From the NCBI GenBank assembly GCA_019187485.1, contig JABAQR010000056.1, forward strand, positions 1-56,901: a stretch of 56,901 nucleotides of DNA, given 5' to 3'. The DNA is from Lysobacterales bacterium. Lineage in GTDB: Bacteria > Pseudomonadota > Gammaproteobacteria > Xanthomonadales > SZUA-5. The notes below the pieces were generated by a model. That model saw only the letters and a program-made list of their open reading frames with translations, did no database searches and was not told the origin of the DNA. Position 1 is the stretch's first letter. The number at the start of each line of letters is the position of its first letter. A program made the translations under genes and the position numbers. This document shows positions 45,958 through 56,901 of the stretch, one piece after another.

Positions 45958-47112
45958 TTGATCACTCCCCCGCTTCTCATCCTCTGCGCCGGCGAGGCCT
46001 CCGGCGACCAGCTCGGCGCCGGCCTCGTGGCCGAGTTGCGCCGGCGGCGTCCCGAGCTGCATTTTGCCGGCATCGGCGGGCCGGCGATGCGTGCGGCTGG
46101 TGTGGACTGCTGGTGGGATTGCAGCGAGCTCGCGGTGATGGGCCTGGTGGAGGTGCTGAAGCACTTGCCGCGGCTGCTGCGGCTGCGTCGCGAGTTCCTC
46201 GCGCGGATCGCAGCCAGCGGCGGCTGCGCCTACATCGGCATCGACGCGCCCGACTTCAACCTCGGCGTCGGCAAGCGCCTGAAGACACGCGGGCTGCGCA
46301 CGCTGCACTACGTGAGCCCGTCGATCTGGGCCTGGCGCCAGGGCCGAGCGCGGGGCATCGGCGAGTGTACCGACCGCGTGCTCTGCCTGTTTCCCTTCGA
46401 ACCGGAGCTGTACACGCGGCATGGCGTGGACGCACGCTTCGTCGGTCATCCCTTCGCCGATGAACTGCCGCTGCAGCCGGATCGTGCTGGTGTCCGCGCC
46501 GCGCTCGGCGTGAACGCGGACGCGAGCGTGCTGGCGCTGGTACCGGGCAGCCGGCGCGGCGAGATCGAACGCCTGGGAGCGGATTTCCTCGGCGCGGCGG
46601 CGCTGCTGTGTGCCGCGCGCCCGCAACTGCGAGTGCTGGTCGCCGCAGCGAATGCGCGGCTGGCGGCGCGACTGCAGGAGCTGCTGCGCACTGCACAGCC
46701 CGGGCTGACCCCGCGGCTCCAGTTCGTGACCGCGAACATGCGCCGCGTGCTCGCCGCCGCCGATGTCGCGCTGGTGGCCTCCGGCACCGCCACGCTGGAG
46801 GCGCTGCTGAGCCGGGTACCGATGGTGGTCGGCTACCGCATCGCGCCGCTGACCTACTGGATCGTGCGCACCTTCCGCCTGTTGAAAGTGCGCCACTACT
46901 CGCTGCCGAATGTGCTCGCCGGCCGCGAACTGGTGCCGGAGATCAGCCAGGATGCGCTGACGCCGGCTTCGCTGGCGCAGGCGCTGGCGCGCTGGCTGGA
47001 CGATCCCGCGGCAGTCGTCGCGCTGCAGCAGGAAGCCGATGCGATCCACCGGCGCCTGCGCCAGGATGCCTCCGCACGCGCCGCCGACGCGGTGCTGGAA
47101 TGCTTGCCATGA
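45958..47112 (+). CDS. lpxB: lipid-A-disaccharide synthase
   Basis: Condenses UDP-diacylglucosamine with lipid X. The 384-residue GT19 enzyme shows [39 protein letters not shown] and [13 protein letters not shown]. The TTG start 45958-45960 has GAGGG 5 nt upstream and places the family N-terminus correctly. It overlaps rnhB by 4 bp (ATGA). Confidence 0.95.
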   Translation: MITPPLLILCAGEASGDQLGAGLVAELRRRRPELHFAGIGGPAMRAAGVDCWWDCSELAVMGLVEVLKHLPRLLRLRREFLARIAASGGCAYIGIDAPDFNLGVGKRLKTRGLRTLHYVSPSIWAWRQGRARGIGECTDRVLCLFPFEPELYTRHGVDARFVGHPFADELPLQPDRAGVRAALGVNADASVLALVPGSRRGEIERLGADFLGAAALLCAARPQLRVLVAAANARLAARLQELLRTAQPGLTPRLQFVTANMRRVLAAADVALVASGTATLEALLSRVPMVVGYRIAPLTYWIVRTFRLLKVRHYSLPNVLAGRELVPEISQDALTPASLAQALARWLDDPAAVVALQQEADAIHRRLRQDASARAADAVLECLP

Positions 47113-47687
47113 GCCTGGTCGCCGGTGTCGACGAGGCCGGGCGCGGCCCGCTCGCCGGGCCGCTGGTGGTGGCCGCGGTGATCCTCGATCCGGCGCGTCC
47201 CATCGCTGGTCTCGCGGATTCGAAGGTTCTCGCGGCCGAGCGCCGCGAGGTGCTGGCGCCGCTGATCCGGCAACGCGCGCTGGCGTGGTCGCTGGTCGTC
47301 GTCGAAGTCGCCGAGATCGACCGCCTGAACATCTTCCACGCGACCATGACGGGAATGACCCGTTCGGTGAATGGGTTGTCGACCACTCCGGTCGAGGTGC
47401 TGGTCGATGGCAACAAGCTGCCGAAGGATCTGCACCTTCCGGCGCGCGCGATCATCAAGGGCGATGCGAAGGAGCCCTGCATCTCCGCAGCATCGATTCT
47501 GGCCAAGACCCATCGCGATGCGTTGATGCGCGAGCTCGACGTTCGATGGCCGGTCTACGGCTTTGTCCGGCACTACGGTTACCCGACCCCCGAACACCTC
47601 GCGCGCCTGCGCGAGCACGGTCCCTGTCCGATTCACCGCCGCAGCTTCGCGCCGGTACGCACTTTGCTGCGGGGCAGCTTGCGGTAA
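47109..47687 (+). CDS. rnhB: ribonuclease HII
   Basis: Removes ribonucleotides from DNA and RNA primers. The 192-residue product has the catalytic [13 protein letters not shown] (Asp8, Glu9) with further Asp in LVDGNKLP and the C-terminal [21 protein letters not shown]. Last gene of the superoperon here; dnaE, which often follows, is absent. Confidence 0.97.
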   Translation: MSLVAGVDEAGRGPLAGPLVVAAVILDPARPIAGLADSKVLAAERREVLAPLIRQRALAWSLVVVEVAEIDRLNIFHATMTGMTRSVNGLSTTPVEVLVDGNKLPKDLHLPARAIIKGDAKEPCISAASILAKTHRDALMRELDVRWPVYGFVRHYGYPTPEHLARLREHGPCPIHRRSFAPVRTLLRGSLR

Positions 47688-47719
47688 CCGGAACGAGGGC
47701 TTGCCGGGACACGATCGTG

Positions 47720-47748
47720 ACCTGCGGCGCTCCCGTGCCACCGCAGGT
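47720..47748. terminator. hairpin between convergent rnhB and acnA
   Basis: ACCTGCGG (47720-47727) pairs with CCGCAGGT (47741-47748) around a 13-nt loop. There is no T run, so termination is only suggested by the convergent position. Confidence 0.35.
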
Positions 47749-47759
47749 TGCGACTTTCC

Positions 47760-50441
<2,682 letters not shown>

Positions 50442-50612
50442 GGAAGACTCCTGGGCCTGGAAGAGGGCCGCCGGCATCGAGTGGAAGCAGCGCCGGGACA
50501 GCCCGCGATTATGGCCCAAGGGCGGCTGCACAGGACGGCAACGGATGCGAATTGCAGATCGGGCGCCAGGCTGGCCGCCTATACTCGGCGCCTCAACGAC
50601 CGCCGGCTCGAC

Positions 50613-50765
50613 ATGCTCGAAATCCTCCGCGAACTCTGGTCTTTCCTGCGCATCCGCAAGAAATACTGGCTGATGCCGATCGTGCTGGTACTGGTGGTCA
50701 TCGGCGGCATTCTCGTCGCGGTCAAGGGTTCGGTGATCGCGCCGTTCCTCTACACCCTGTTCTGA
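50613..50765 (+). CDS. DUF5989 micro-membrane protein
   Basis: A 50-residue protein: an amphipathic N-terminus ([19 protein letters not shown]), one transmembrane helix ([18 protein letters not shown]) and the C-terminal [12 protein letters not shown] that defines the DUF5989 family. Such proteins usually sit beside a carbamoyltransferase and SxtJ; neither is here. The ATG at 50613 and the stop 7 bp before the next gene suggest co-transcription with it. Confidence 0.85.
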   Translation: MLEILRELWSFLRIRKKYWLMPIVLVLVVIGGILVAVKGSVIAPFLYTLF

Positions 50766-50772
50766 GGCTGCG

Positions 50773-51186
50773 ATGGGCGATTTCGTCAACCATGGCGATC
50801 TTGAGTACACCGGCGGTTGCCACTGCGGTGCGGTGCGTTTCCGCTTCTTCGGGCCGGAAAAGCTCGACGTGCTCGAGTGCAACTGCTCGATTTGCAGCAT
50901 GACCGGCTACCTGCATGTGACCGTGCCGCACGCGGCCTTCGAACTGCTGACCGACCCCGCGGTGCTCGTCGACTATCGATTCGGCACTGCTCAGGCCACG
51001 CATTTGTTCTGCAAGATCTGCGGCATCAAGAGCCACTATCAGCCGCGCTCGCACCCGCACTGCTGGAGTGTGAATCTGCGCTGCATCAACGGCGGCGCGG
51101 CGCATCTGGGGCTGCTGGAGCGTTTCGACGGTCGTCGTTGGGAGCAGTCCGCCGTTCTGCTGGCGGGGCCGTTCACTCGAGCCTGA
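50773..51186 (+). CDS. GFA/Mss4-like zinc-binding protein
   Basis: A 137-residue protein of the glutathione-dependent formaldehyde-activating (GFA) family. Zinc-binding Cys are in [15 protein letters not shown] and FCKICGIKS, in the usual order. Family members bind glutathione or act as small-molecule lyases, so the substrate here is unknown. The frame starts at ATG 50773 and ends 53 bp before the metalloprotease gene. Confidence 0.9.
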   Translation: MGDFVNHGDLEYTGGCHCGAVRFRFFGPEKLDVLECNCSICSMTGYLHVTVPHAAFELLTDPAVLVDYRFGTAQATHLFCKICGIKSHYQPRSHPHCWSVNLRCINGGAAHLGLLERFDGRRWEQSAVLLAGPFTRA

Positions 51187-51239
51187 CGCAAGCGCGACAT
51201 TTCGCAGATACCATTCGCAATCTTTCTCGGAGGCTTCGA

Positions 51240-52427
51240 ATGTTTGCGACCGGCCTGTTGTGGTGGACTCCGGTCTTGGGTGCTGCGGTGCAAGCCTGGG
51301 AAGTCGGCGATGCGCTGGCTCTCGAGGAAGCCCGGCGGGTGTCGCCCGGCGCCGTCTGGGCGCAGCAGCTGGACCTGGCCGTCGAGCGGTTGGCCGGTAC
51401 ACCCGACACCCTGTCGCTGCCGTTGCCGGATGGCCGCGTGCTCGAGGCCGTGCGTCAACGCAGCCTGCACCGCGGCGCCGAGGACCAGACCTGGATCGGC
51501 ACGGTGCGCGGCGAAGCGCATTCGCAACTGCTGCTGACGCGTGTCGGGGAACACGTCGCGGGTTATCTGCACCTGCAGGAAGGATCCTTCGAGATCACCC
51601 CGAGCCGCTGGGGCACGTTGCTGCTGAAGCTGGATTCCGACCGTTTCCCCGAATGCGCGGGTGGCGAGCCGGTGGCGGTCGCTCCGACCGATGCACCCGC
51701 GCTGGCGCCCGCCGGCGGCACGCCGGTGATCGACGTGCTGGTGGTGTTCTCGCCCGGCTCGACCACCCAGCTCGGCGGCCAGGCGCAGGCGCAGGCCTTC
51801 GCGCAGAGCGCGGTCGATTCGGCCAATCTCTCGTACAACAACAGCCAGATCAATGCGCTGATGCGCCTGCGCGGCGTGCGCTTCACCGCGCGTGCCGATT
51901 CCGGCAATTCCAGTACCGACCTGAGCTGGGTGCGCAACGATCCGGAAGTCGCGACTTGGCGCGACGAAGTTGGCGCTGACCTGGTCGGCATGATTTCGGA
52001 GTTCAGCAATGCCTGCGGACAGGGCTACCTGATGGGCAGTCCGCCTTCCACCAGCTTCGCACCCAGCGCCTACCAGGTCTCCGCGCGCGGTTGCGCGGTC
52101 GGCAACCTGAGCTATGCGCACGAGCATGGCCACAACATGGGCTTGCAACACGATCCGGCGAACGCCAGCGGCGGTTCCTTCGCCTACGCGCGCGGTCATT
52201 TCGTCGACGGCAACTACCGCACCGTGATGAGCTACTCCACCGAGTGCACCTTGGGCTGCACGCGGCGACCGTATTTCTCGAACCCGAACGTCAGCTTCCA
52301 GGGCGCAGCAAGCGGCGTCGCCGACCAGCGCGACAACGCGCGCGCGGCGAACCAGACCGCGCCGATCGCCGAGCAATTTCGCGCCGAGGTCGAGCTGCCG
52401 GTGGTGTTCCGCAACGGCTTCGAGTGA
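51240..52427 (+). CDS. exported metzincin metalloprotease with FRNGFE tail
   Basis: A 395-residue secreted protease. Residues 1-19 act as a signal peptide (GLLWWTPVLGAAVQA). Residues 20-160 form a prodomain-like part. The zinc motif HEHGHNMGLQHD spans 294-305 (His294, Glu295, His298, His304), followed by the Met-turn Met330 in VMSYS, so it is a reprolysin/M12B-like metzincin. Paired Cys (259, 285, 336, 340) suggest disulfides. It ends in VVFRNGFE, the tail shared with other exported proteins. ATG 51240 has GGAGG 7 nt upstream. Confidence 0.85.
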   Translation: MFATGLLWWTPVLGAAVQAWEVGDALALEEARRVSPGAVWAQQLDLAVERLAGTPDTLSLPLPDGRVLEAVRQRSLHRGAEDQTWIGTVRGEAHSQLLLTRVGEHVAGYLHLQEGSFEITPSRWGTLLLKLDSDRFPECAGGEPVAVAPTDAPALAPAGGTPVIDVLVVFSPGSTTQLGGQAQAQAFAQSAVDSANLSYNNSQINALMRLRGVRFTARADSGNSSTDLSWVRNDPEVATWRDEVGADLVGMISEFSNACGQGYLMGSPPSTSFAPSAYQVSARGCAVGNLSYAHEHGHNMGLQHDPANASGGSFAYARGHFVDGNYRTVMSYSTECTLGCTRRPYFSNPNVSFQGAASGVADQRDNARAANQTAPIAEQFRAEVELPVVFRNGFE

Positions 52428-52642
52428 TTGCACCGGCGCAAACCGGCAAGACGCAAGGGGCGAAAGTCCCCGCCAGCGAGAGGAGTAGCGATCCATGCTG
52501 TCCCCGAGTCCCGCATGGCAGATCGTGCCCCGCCGATGAGGGAGAGTCGGTTCCGATCACACCGATTGGCCTCTTCCGAGCTGGTCGTCGCAGGAACCCG
52601 CGCAGTGAGAGAGGAAACGCGGCCGACGCCCTCTCCCCGCGC

Positions 52643-53821
52643 TCACACCGCTTCCAGTGCCTGCCGCAGATCGTCGATCAGTTCCTCGGGATCTTCCAGG
52701 CCGATCGACAACCGCACCAGGTTCCATGGCAGGCCGGTGCGATTCGATGCCGCGCAGCCGTCGCGGATCGTGACCGCCAGCGGCCAGACCAGCGACTCGT
52801 GTCCACCCCAACTGACCGCGAGCAGGAACCGGCGCAGGCGATCACAGAAACGCTCCACACCAGCCACGTCGGCCGTGCGCAACTCGAAGGAGAAGACTCC
52901 GGATCCGCCGTGATGCTGGCGCTGCGCGAGCTGGCGTTGCGGATCCTGGGCACTGCCGGGGTAGTAGACGCGCGCAACCTTCGGGTGCCACGCCAGGAAG
53001 TCGACGATCCGCGAGCTGCTGACGCCGACGCGCTGCATGCGCACCTGCAAGGTGCGCATGCCCCGCAGCACCAGCCAGGCCTCGAAGGGCCCGATGATCG
53101 CGCCGAAGGTCATGTAGGGGCCGGCGAACACCTGTCGGATCAGCTCGGCCGACCCACACAGCGCACCGGCGACGACGTCACTGTGGCCGTTCAGATACTT
53201 GGTGACCGAATGCATGACGAGGTCGATGCCGAACTCGGCCGGGCGCTGCAACAGGGGACTCGCCCAACTGTTGTCGCACAGCGTGCGGATGCCACGACTG
53301 CGCGCAAGCGCCGCGATCGCAGCCAGATCCTGTAGCTCCAGAGTCAGCGAGTTCGGGCTTTCGAGCACGATCAGCCGCGTGTGCGGCCGCAGCGCCGCAT
53401 CGATCGCGGTGAGGTCACCGCCATCGACGAAACTGACTTCGACACCGAAGCGCGGCAGCCAGTCGCGCACCAGCACGCGCGTCCACGCATACGGTTTCTG
53501 TACACACACGACGTGATCGCCAGCACGGACCAATGCGAGGACACCAGCGGCCATCGCCGCTGCGCCCGAACCGAACACCAGCGCGTCCTCGGTGCCTTCG
53601 AGCGCCGCGAGTTTGCGTCGCAGGATCTCGACGGTCGGGTTGTTTCCGCGTGTGTAGAAGGCGTTGCCGAGCTCGTCCTGGCTGGCCGCGCGCATCGCCG
53701 CAACCGACGGAAAAGCGAAGTTGCTGGTCGCGTGGATCGGAGGCGTCACCGCTCCTCGCTGAAGCGTGCGCTCCTCGCCCAGGTGATTCAGGATGAAACT
53801 CAGCGTCGCTGCATCGTCCAT
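52643..53821 (-). CDS. Cys/Met-metabolism PLP enzyme (cystathionine synthase/lyase family)
   Basis: A 392-residue fold-type I PLP enzyme of the trans-sulfuration family. Lys208 in SVTKYLNGH binds PLP, Asp183 in CDNSWASP contacts the pyridine N, and AFYTRGNNPTVEILR and VFGSGAAAMAA are conserved. Whether it acts as beta-lyase, gamma-synthase or gamma-lyase cannot be read from sequence alone. ATG 53819-53821. The 215 bp downstream to the protease gene hold no gene. Confidence 0.88.
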   Translation of the reverse strand: MDDAATLSFILNHLGEERTLQRGAVTPPIHATSNFAFPSVAAMRAASQDELGNAFYTRGNNPTVEILRRKLAALEGTEDALVFGSGAAAMAAGVLALVRAGDHVVCVQKPYAWTRVLVRDWLPRFGVEVSFVDGGDLTAIDAALRPHTRLIVLESPNSLTLELQDLAAIAALARSRGIRTLCDNSWASPLLQRPAEFGIDLVMHSVTKYLNGHSDVVAGALCGSAELIRQVFAGPYMTFGAIIGPFEAWLVLRGMRTLQVRMQRVGVSSSRIVDFLAWHPKVARVYYPGSAQDPQRQLAQRQHHGGSGVFSFELRTADVAGVERFCDRLRRFLLAVSWGGHESLVWPLAVTIRDGCAASNRTGLPWNLVRLSIGLEDPEELIDDLRQALEAV

Positions 53822-53967
53822 CGGCGCAAGGGAAGTCGCGAGGCTCGCAAGACTGAAGCTGCCAACGATGCGGCGCAACCCCCGGTGCAGACGGGTTCAT
53901 CGAGGTTTGCGTCGGAACGACCTGACCCGGCATGTCCGACCATATCGCCCGCGACGCCCGGACGTCG

Positions 53968-54996
53968 CTACGGTACCCGGCCGATGTCACGCAAGGCTGC
54001 ACACACCCACCCGATCATCGCGCGGTCCACATCGAGGTGGGTCACGAAGCGCACCGTGCGCGGGCCGAAGGCGGATCCGCGGATGCCCTGCTGCGCGAGC
54101 CGCGCGAGGAAGGCGGCGGCGGTCCAGTCGCCGGCGAGATCGAAGATCACGATATTGGTCGAAACCGGTCGCAGGCCCGCCACATATGGGGCTTGCATCA
54201 GTTCGGCAGCGAGCAGGCGCGCGTGCTCGTGGTCCTCGGCGAGACGCTCGACGTGGTGTTGCAGCGCGTACAGTCCGGCCGCACACAGGAAGCCGATCTG
54301 GCGCATGCCGCCGCCAAAGCCCTTGCGCAGCCGGCGCGCGCGGGCGATGAACTCACGGCTGCCGAGCAGCAGCGATCCGACCGGGGCGCCGAGGCCCTTG
54401 GACAAACAAACCGAGATACTGTCGAACTGCTCGCCCCACTCGCGCGCAGACTCGCCGCTCGCGACCAGCGCATTGAACAGGCGCGCGCCGTCCAGGTGCA
54501 GTCGCAAGCCGCGCTCGGCGCACAGCGCGCGGATCGGGCGTACGCGGTCGAGCGTGTAGTAGCTGCCGCCGGCGGCATTGCAACTGTTCTCGAGCACCAC
54601 CAGACGCGAGCGCGGCAGCCAGTCCGCGGGCGGCTTGATCGCAGCGGCGATCTGCTCGGCGCGCAGGCGCCCGTGGTCGCCGGGAATGGTCTGGATCGCG
54701 ATCTGCGAGTGGAAGGCGTAGCCGCCGTTCTCGTAGCGGAAGACGTGCGAGGTCTCCTCGCAAATCAGCTCGTCCATCGCCTCGGTGTGCGCCTTGATGG
54801 CGACCTGGTTGCTCATCACCCCGGAAGGCATGAACAACGCCGCCTCGTGGCCGAACAGGTCCGCGGCGTGCCGCTGCAACACATGCGCGCCGGCGTCCTC
54901 GTCGAACACGTCGTCGCCGACCTCGGCGCCCCACATCGCCTTCAGCATGCCGGGCGTCGGGCGGGTGACGGTGTCGCTGATCAGGTCGATGGGCAT
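53968..54996 (-). CDS. ltaE: low-specificity L-threonine aldolase
   Basis: Cleaves L-threonine or allo-threonine to glycine and acetaldehyde. The 342-residue PLP enzyme begins MPIDLISDTVTRPTPGM, has Lys200 in SVCLSKGLGAPVGS as Schiff-base residue, HLDGARLFNA and the GGGMRQIG motif. The start at 54994-54996 precedes repeat element K. It is not obviously an operon with the PLP enzyme, 146 bp away. Confidence 0.93.
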   Translation of the reverse strand: MPIDLISDTVTRPTPGMLKAMWGAEVGDDVFDEDAGAHVLQRHAADLFGHEAALFMPSGVMSNQVAIKAHTEAMDELICEETSHVFRYENGGYAFHSQIAIQTIPGDHGRLRAEQIAAAIKPPADWLPRSRLVVLENSCNAAGGSYYTLDRVRPIRALCAERGLRLHLDGARLFNALVASGESAREWGEQFDSISVCLSKGLGAPVGSLLLGSREFIARARRLRKGFGGGMRQIGFLCAAGLYALQHHVERLAEDHEHARLLAAELMQAPYVAGLRPVSTNIVIFDLAGDWTAAAFLARLAQQGIRGSAFGPRTVRFVTHLDVDRAMIGWVCAALRDIGRVP

Positions 54997-55007
54997 TGGG
55001 AGCGGCA

Positions 55008-55101
55008 AGTGGTGAGTGGCGACAGCGGACGCTCGAGGATACGCAGCTTCCGCCACTCGCCACTGAGCGCGGCGCAGCCGCGCGGACCACTCACCACTCA
55101 C
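55008..55101. repeat. composite intergenic repeat element K (CACTCAC arms)
   Basis: Left arm AGTGGTGAGTGGCG (55008-55021); right arm in two pieces, CGCCACTCGCCACT (55051-55064) and ACCACTCACCACTCACC (55087-55103 region). The core holds CGAGGATACGCA (55034-55045, as in A) and GCTTCCGCCACTC (55046-55058, as in D). It lies between the ltaE start and the smc stop. Confidence 0.8.
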
Positions 55102-55106
55102 CGCCC

Positions 55107-56901
55107 TCAGGCCACCAACCGCGCCGCCTCTGCCAGGTCCACGCTGACCAGCCGCGAGACGCCGGGTTCACGCATGGTGACGCCGGCGAGCTGGTTGGAG
55201 GCCTCCATCGTCACCTTGTTGTGGGTGACGATCAGGAACTGCACCGACTTGCTCATCTCGACCACCATCTGGCTGAAGCGGCCGACGTTGGCTTCGTCGA
55301 GCGGGGCGTCGACCTCGTCGAGCAGGCAGAAGGGCGCGGGGTTCAGGCGGAAGATCGCGAACACCAGCGAGACCGCGGTCAGCGCCTTCTCGCCGCCGGA
55401 CAGCAGGCCGATGCTCGCCGGCTTCTTGCCGGGCGGGCGCGCGATGATGTTGACGCCGGTGGACAACAGGTCCTCGCCGGTCAGTTCGAGGTAGGCGTGG
55501 CCGCCGCCGAACAGGCGCGGGAACAGTTCCTGGACGCCGGCGTTGACGCGATCGAAGGTTTCCTTGAAGCGCGTGCGGGTCTCGCGGTCGATCTTGCGGA
55601 TGGCCTCGTCGAGGGTCTCCAGCGCCTCGCTCAGGTCGGCGTGCTGGGCATCGAGATAGGTCTTGCGCTGGGTCTGTTCCTCGAGTTCCTGGATCGCCGC
55701 GAGGTTGACCGGTTCGAGGCGCTTGATGCGCGTCTCGAGGTCCGCCAGGCGCGCCTCCCAGGCCGGCAGTGTCGCCTCCGGGTCGAGTTCGGCGATCACC
55801 GCGTCGCGCTCGAAGCCCTCGGCGGCGAGCGCCTGCTCGAGGGTCTCGGCCTTGATCCGGATCGCCTGTTCGGCGAGCTGCGCCTGGCCCTTCTTCTCGC
55901 GCGCCGCCGCCAACTGGTGGTCGATGCGCTGGCGCTCGTGGTCGTGGCGGCGCAGCCGCTGGTCGAGTTGCTCCAGTTGCTGGCGCGCGGCCGACAGCCG
56001 CTGGTCGACGAGCACACGCTGGTCCAGGTGCAGGCGCAGTTCCGCCTCCAGCTTCGGCAACGGGTCCTCGCTCTCGCGCAACTGCGCCTCGAGTTGCTCG
56101 CGCCGCTGTCCGAGCTGCGCCAACTGCGCCTCGATGCGCGCGATCGCCGCCGCCAGCGAACGCGCCGCGGTGCGCTTGGACTCCACCGACAGCGCCAACT
56201 GGCGTTCGCCCTCCTGGGCCTCGCGCGCGCCGTTGCGCGCGGCCTCGCGCGCGGCGCCGAGGCGCTGGCGTTCGGCTTCGAGGCGCTCGCGATCCTCGGC
56301 GAGTGTCTCCAGGCGGGCCATTTCGGTGTGCAGCTTGCCGCGCGCCTCGCGCGTGTGCTGTTCGGACTGCGCGATCTGTTCGCCGATCTGCTCGCGTTCG
56401 CGTGCGATCGCCTCGCGGCGGGCGCGCTCCTGCTCGACCTTGCCCTCGTGGCTCTTGACCTTGCCGGAACAGTCGGCGAGCCGGCGGTGCGCCGCGTACA
56501 GCTCGGTCTGCGCGAGCTCGCGCGCGTGCTCGGCCTCGAGGTGGGCGGCGCGACTGGCGCGCAAGGCGTCCTCGAGTTCGGCGCTGCGCGCCTCGGCGTC
56601 GTCGATCACGCGCTTCAGCGCCTCGATCTCGCGGCCGCGCTGGAGCACGCCCTCGTGACCCTGGCGACCGCGGTCGATGCGTCGCCAGCCGGGTCCGTAC
56701 CAATGGCCGTCGGCGCTGATCGCGCTCTCGTGCGGCGCCAGCCGCGCCGCCATCGCCGCGGCCTGCGACGCATCCCCGGCGGTGCGGATGCTGCCCAGCC
56801 AGGCGGCGAGCGCGGCCGGGCCGTGGACCCTGGCGGCGAGCCCGCCTGCCGCCGCGCTGGCTGCAGGCGCATCCGCACCGACCAGCGTCAGCACGCCCTT
56901 C
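55107..56901 (-). CDS. smc: chromosome partition protein SMC, C-terminal half
   Basis: Only the C-terminal 598 residues are in the window; the gene continues past the right edge. Residues after the hinge remnant form a long Arg/Glu/Ala coiled coil (about 70-440). The C-terminal ATPase head has the signature [18 protein letters not shown] and Walker [16 protein letters not shown], with the D-loop. SMC compacts and segregates the chromosome with ScpAB, which are not in the window. Confidence 0.97.
   Translation of the reverse strand, partial: KGVLTLVGADAPAASAAAGGLAARVHGPAALAAWLGSIRTAGDASQAAAMAARLAPHESAISADGHWYGPGWRRIDRGRQGHEGVLQRGREIEALKRVIDDAEARSAELEDALRASRAAHLEAEHARELAQTELYAAHRRLADCSGKVKSHEGKVEQERARREAIAREREQIGEQIAQSEQHTREARGKLHTEMARLETLAEDRERLEAERQRLGAAREAARNGAREAQEGERQLALSVESKRTAARSLAAAIARIEAQLAQLGQRREQLEAQLRESEDPLPKLEAELRLHLDQRVLVDQRLSAARQQLEQLDQRLRRHDHERQRIDHQLAAAREKKGQAQLAEQAIRIKAETLEQALAAEGFERDAVIAELDPEATLPAWEARLADLETRIKRLEPVNLAAIQELEEQTQRKTYLDAQHADLSEALETLDEAIRKIDRETRTRFKETFDRVNAGVQELFPRLFGGGHAYLELTGEDLLSTGVNIIARPPGKKPASIGLLSGGEKALTAVSLVFAIFRLNPAPFCLLDEVDAPLDEANVGRFSQMVVEMSKSVQFLIVTHNKVTMEASNQLAGVTMREPGVSRLVSVDLAEAARLVA

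Noticed and set aside
50552..50585. TTGCAG...TATACT as a sigma70 promoter for the DUF5989 gene
   Set aside because: The spacer is 22 bp, too long; only the -10 is convincing.
52436..52485. GCAAACC ... ACGCAA with a GAAA-capped hairpin after the metalloprotease gene, resembling a cyclic-di-GMP-I riboswitch
   Set aside because: The P2 stem that should lie between the two motifs is missing, and the site is downstream of a gene and upstream of none on that strand.

Overview
The window is high-GC, densely coded DNA from a gammaproteobacterium, most likely of the Xanthomonadales/Lysobacterales. The reasons are the order rpsB-tsf-pyrH-frr-uppS-cdsA-dxr-rseP-bamA-skp-lpxD-fabZ-lpxA-lpxB-rnhB, the opposite-strand map-glnD-dapD-dapE block, and housekeeping families such as PpsR, RlmJ, CreD, TsaB and DUF3025. 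No genus can be named from this sequence alone. No tRNA, rRNA or CRISPR array was seen.

Layout. 1-9.1 kb: the end of a DUF697 GTPase, ppsR, rlmJ, a gamma-glutamyltransferase, a fatty-acid desaturase, crcB and rarA. A shortened VapC-like toxin gene is translationally coupled to rarA, and next to it lie its antitoxin, a transposase remnant and a YfhL-type ferredoxin. 9.1-11.6 kb: accessory DNA with small exported proteins, a collagen-like protein and two abutting gene remnants (a histidine kinase tail and an IS91-family head). 11.6-20.2 kb: miaB, phoH-ybeY-response regulator, then DUF3025, rimO, tsaB and creD on the minus strand. 20.2-26.5 kb: a group II intron relic and a four-gene exported redox cluster (large exported protein, pentaheme cytochrome, lipoprotein and copper-amine-oxidase-like protein). 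26.6-32.3 kb: dapE, dapD, glnD, map. 32.5-47.7 kb: the translation, isoprenoid, envelope and lipid A superoperon. 47.7-56.9 kb: acnA, a DUF5989 micro-membrane protein, a GFA-family protein, an exported metalloprotease, a trans-sulfuration PLP enzyme, threonine aldolase, and the C-terminal half of SMC.

Three patterns stand out. (1) At least nine intergenic gaps carry composite elements: arms of 7-, 8- or 9-bp tandem repeats, usually facing each other as an inverted repeat around a core of about 25-85 bp. The arm sequences differ (GCAAAGGAC, GTAGTGA, GGGGCAC, GGGGCAG types), yet several cores share 12-13 bp words or spaced word pairs, so this looks like one dispersed family with exchangeable arms. 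(2) Four unrelated exported proteins end in the same short tail, F-x-[DN]-[GS]-[FM]-E, suggesting an undescribed C-terminal sorting or processing signal. (3) The 20.9-26.5 kb cluster appears to hold a copper amine oxidase divided between a lipoprotein and a secreted catalytic-like subunit with altered active-site residues, coupled by overlapping codons to a pentaheme cytochrome.
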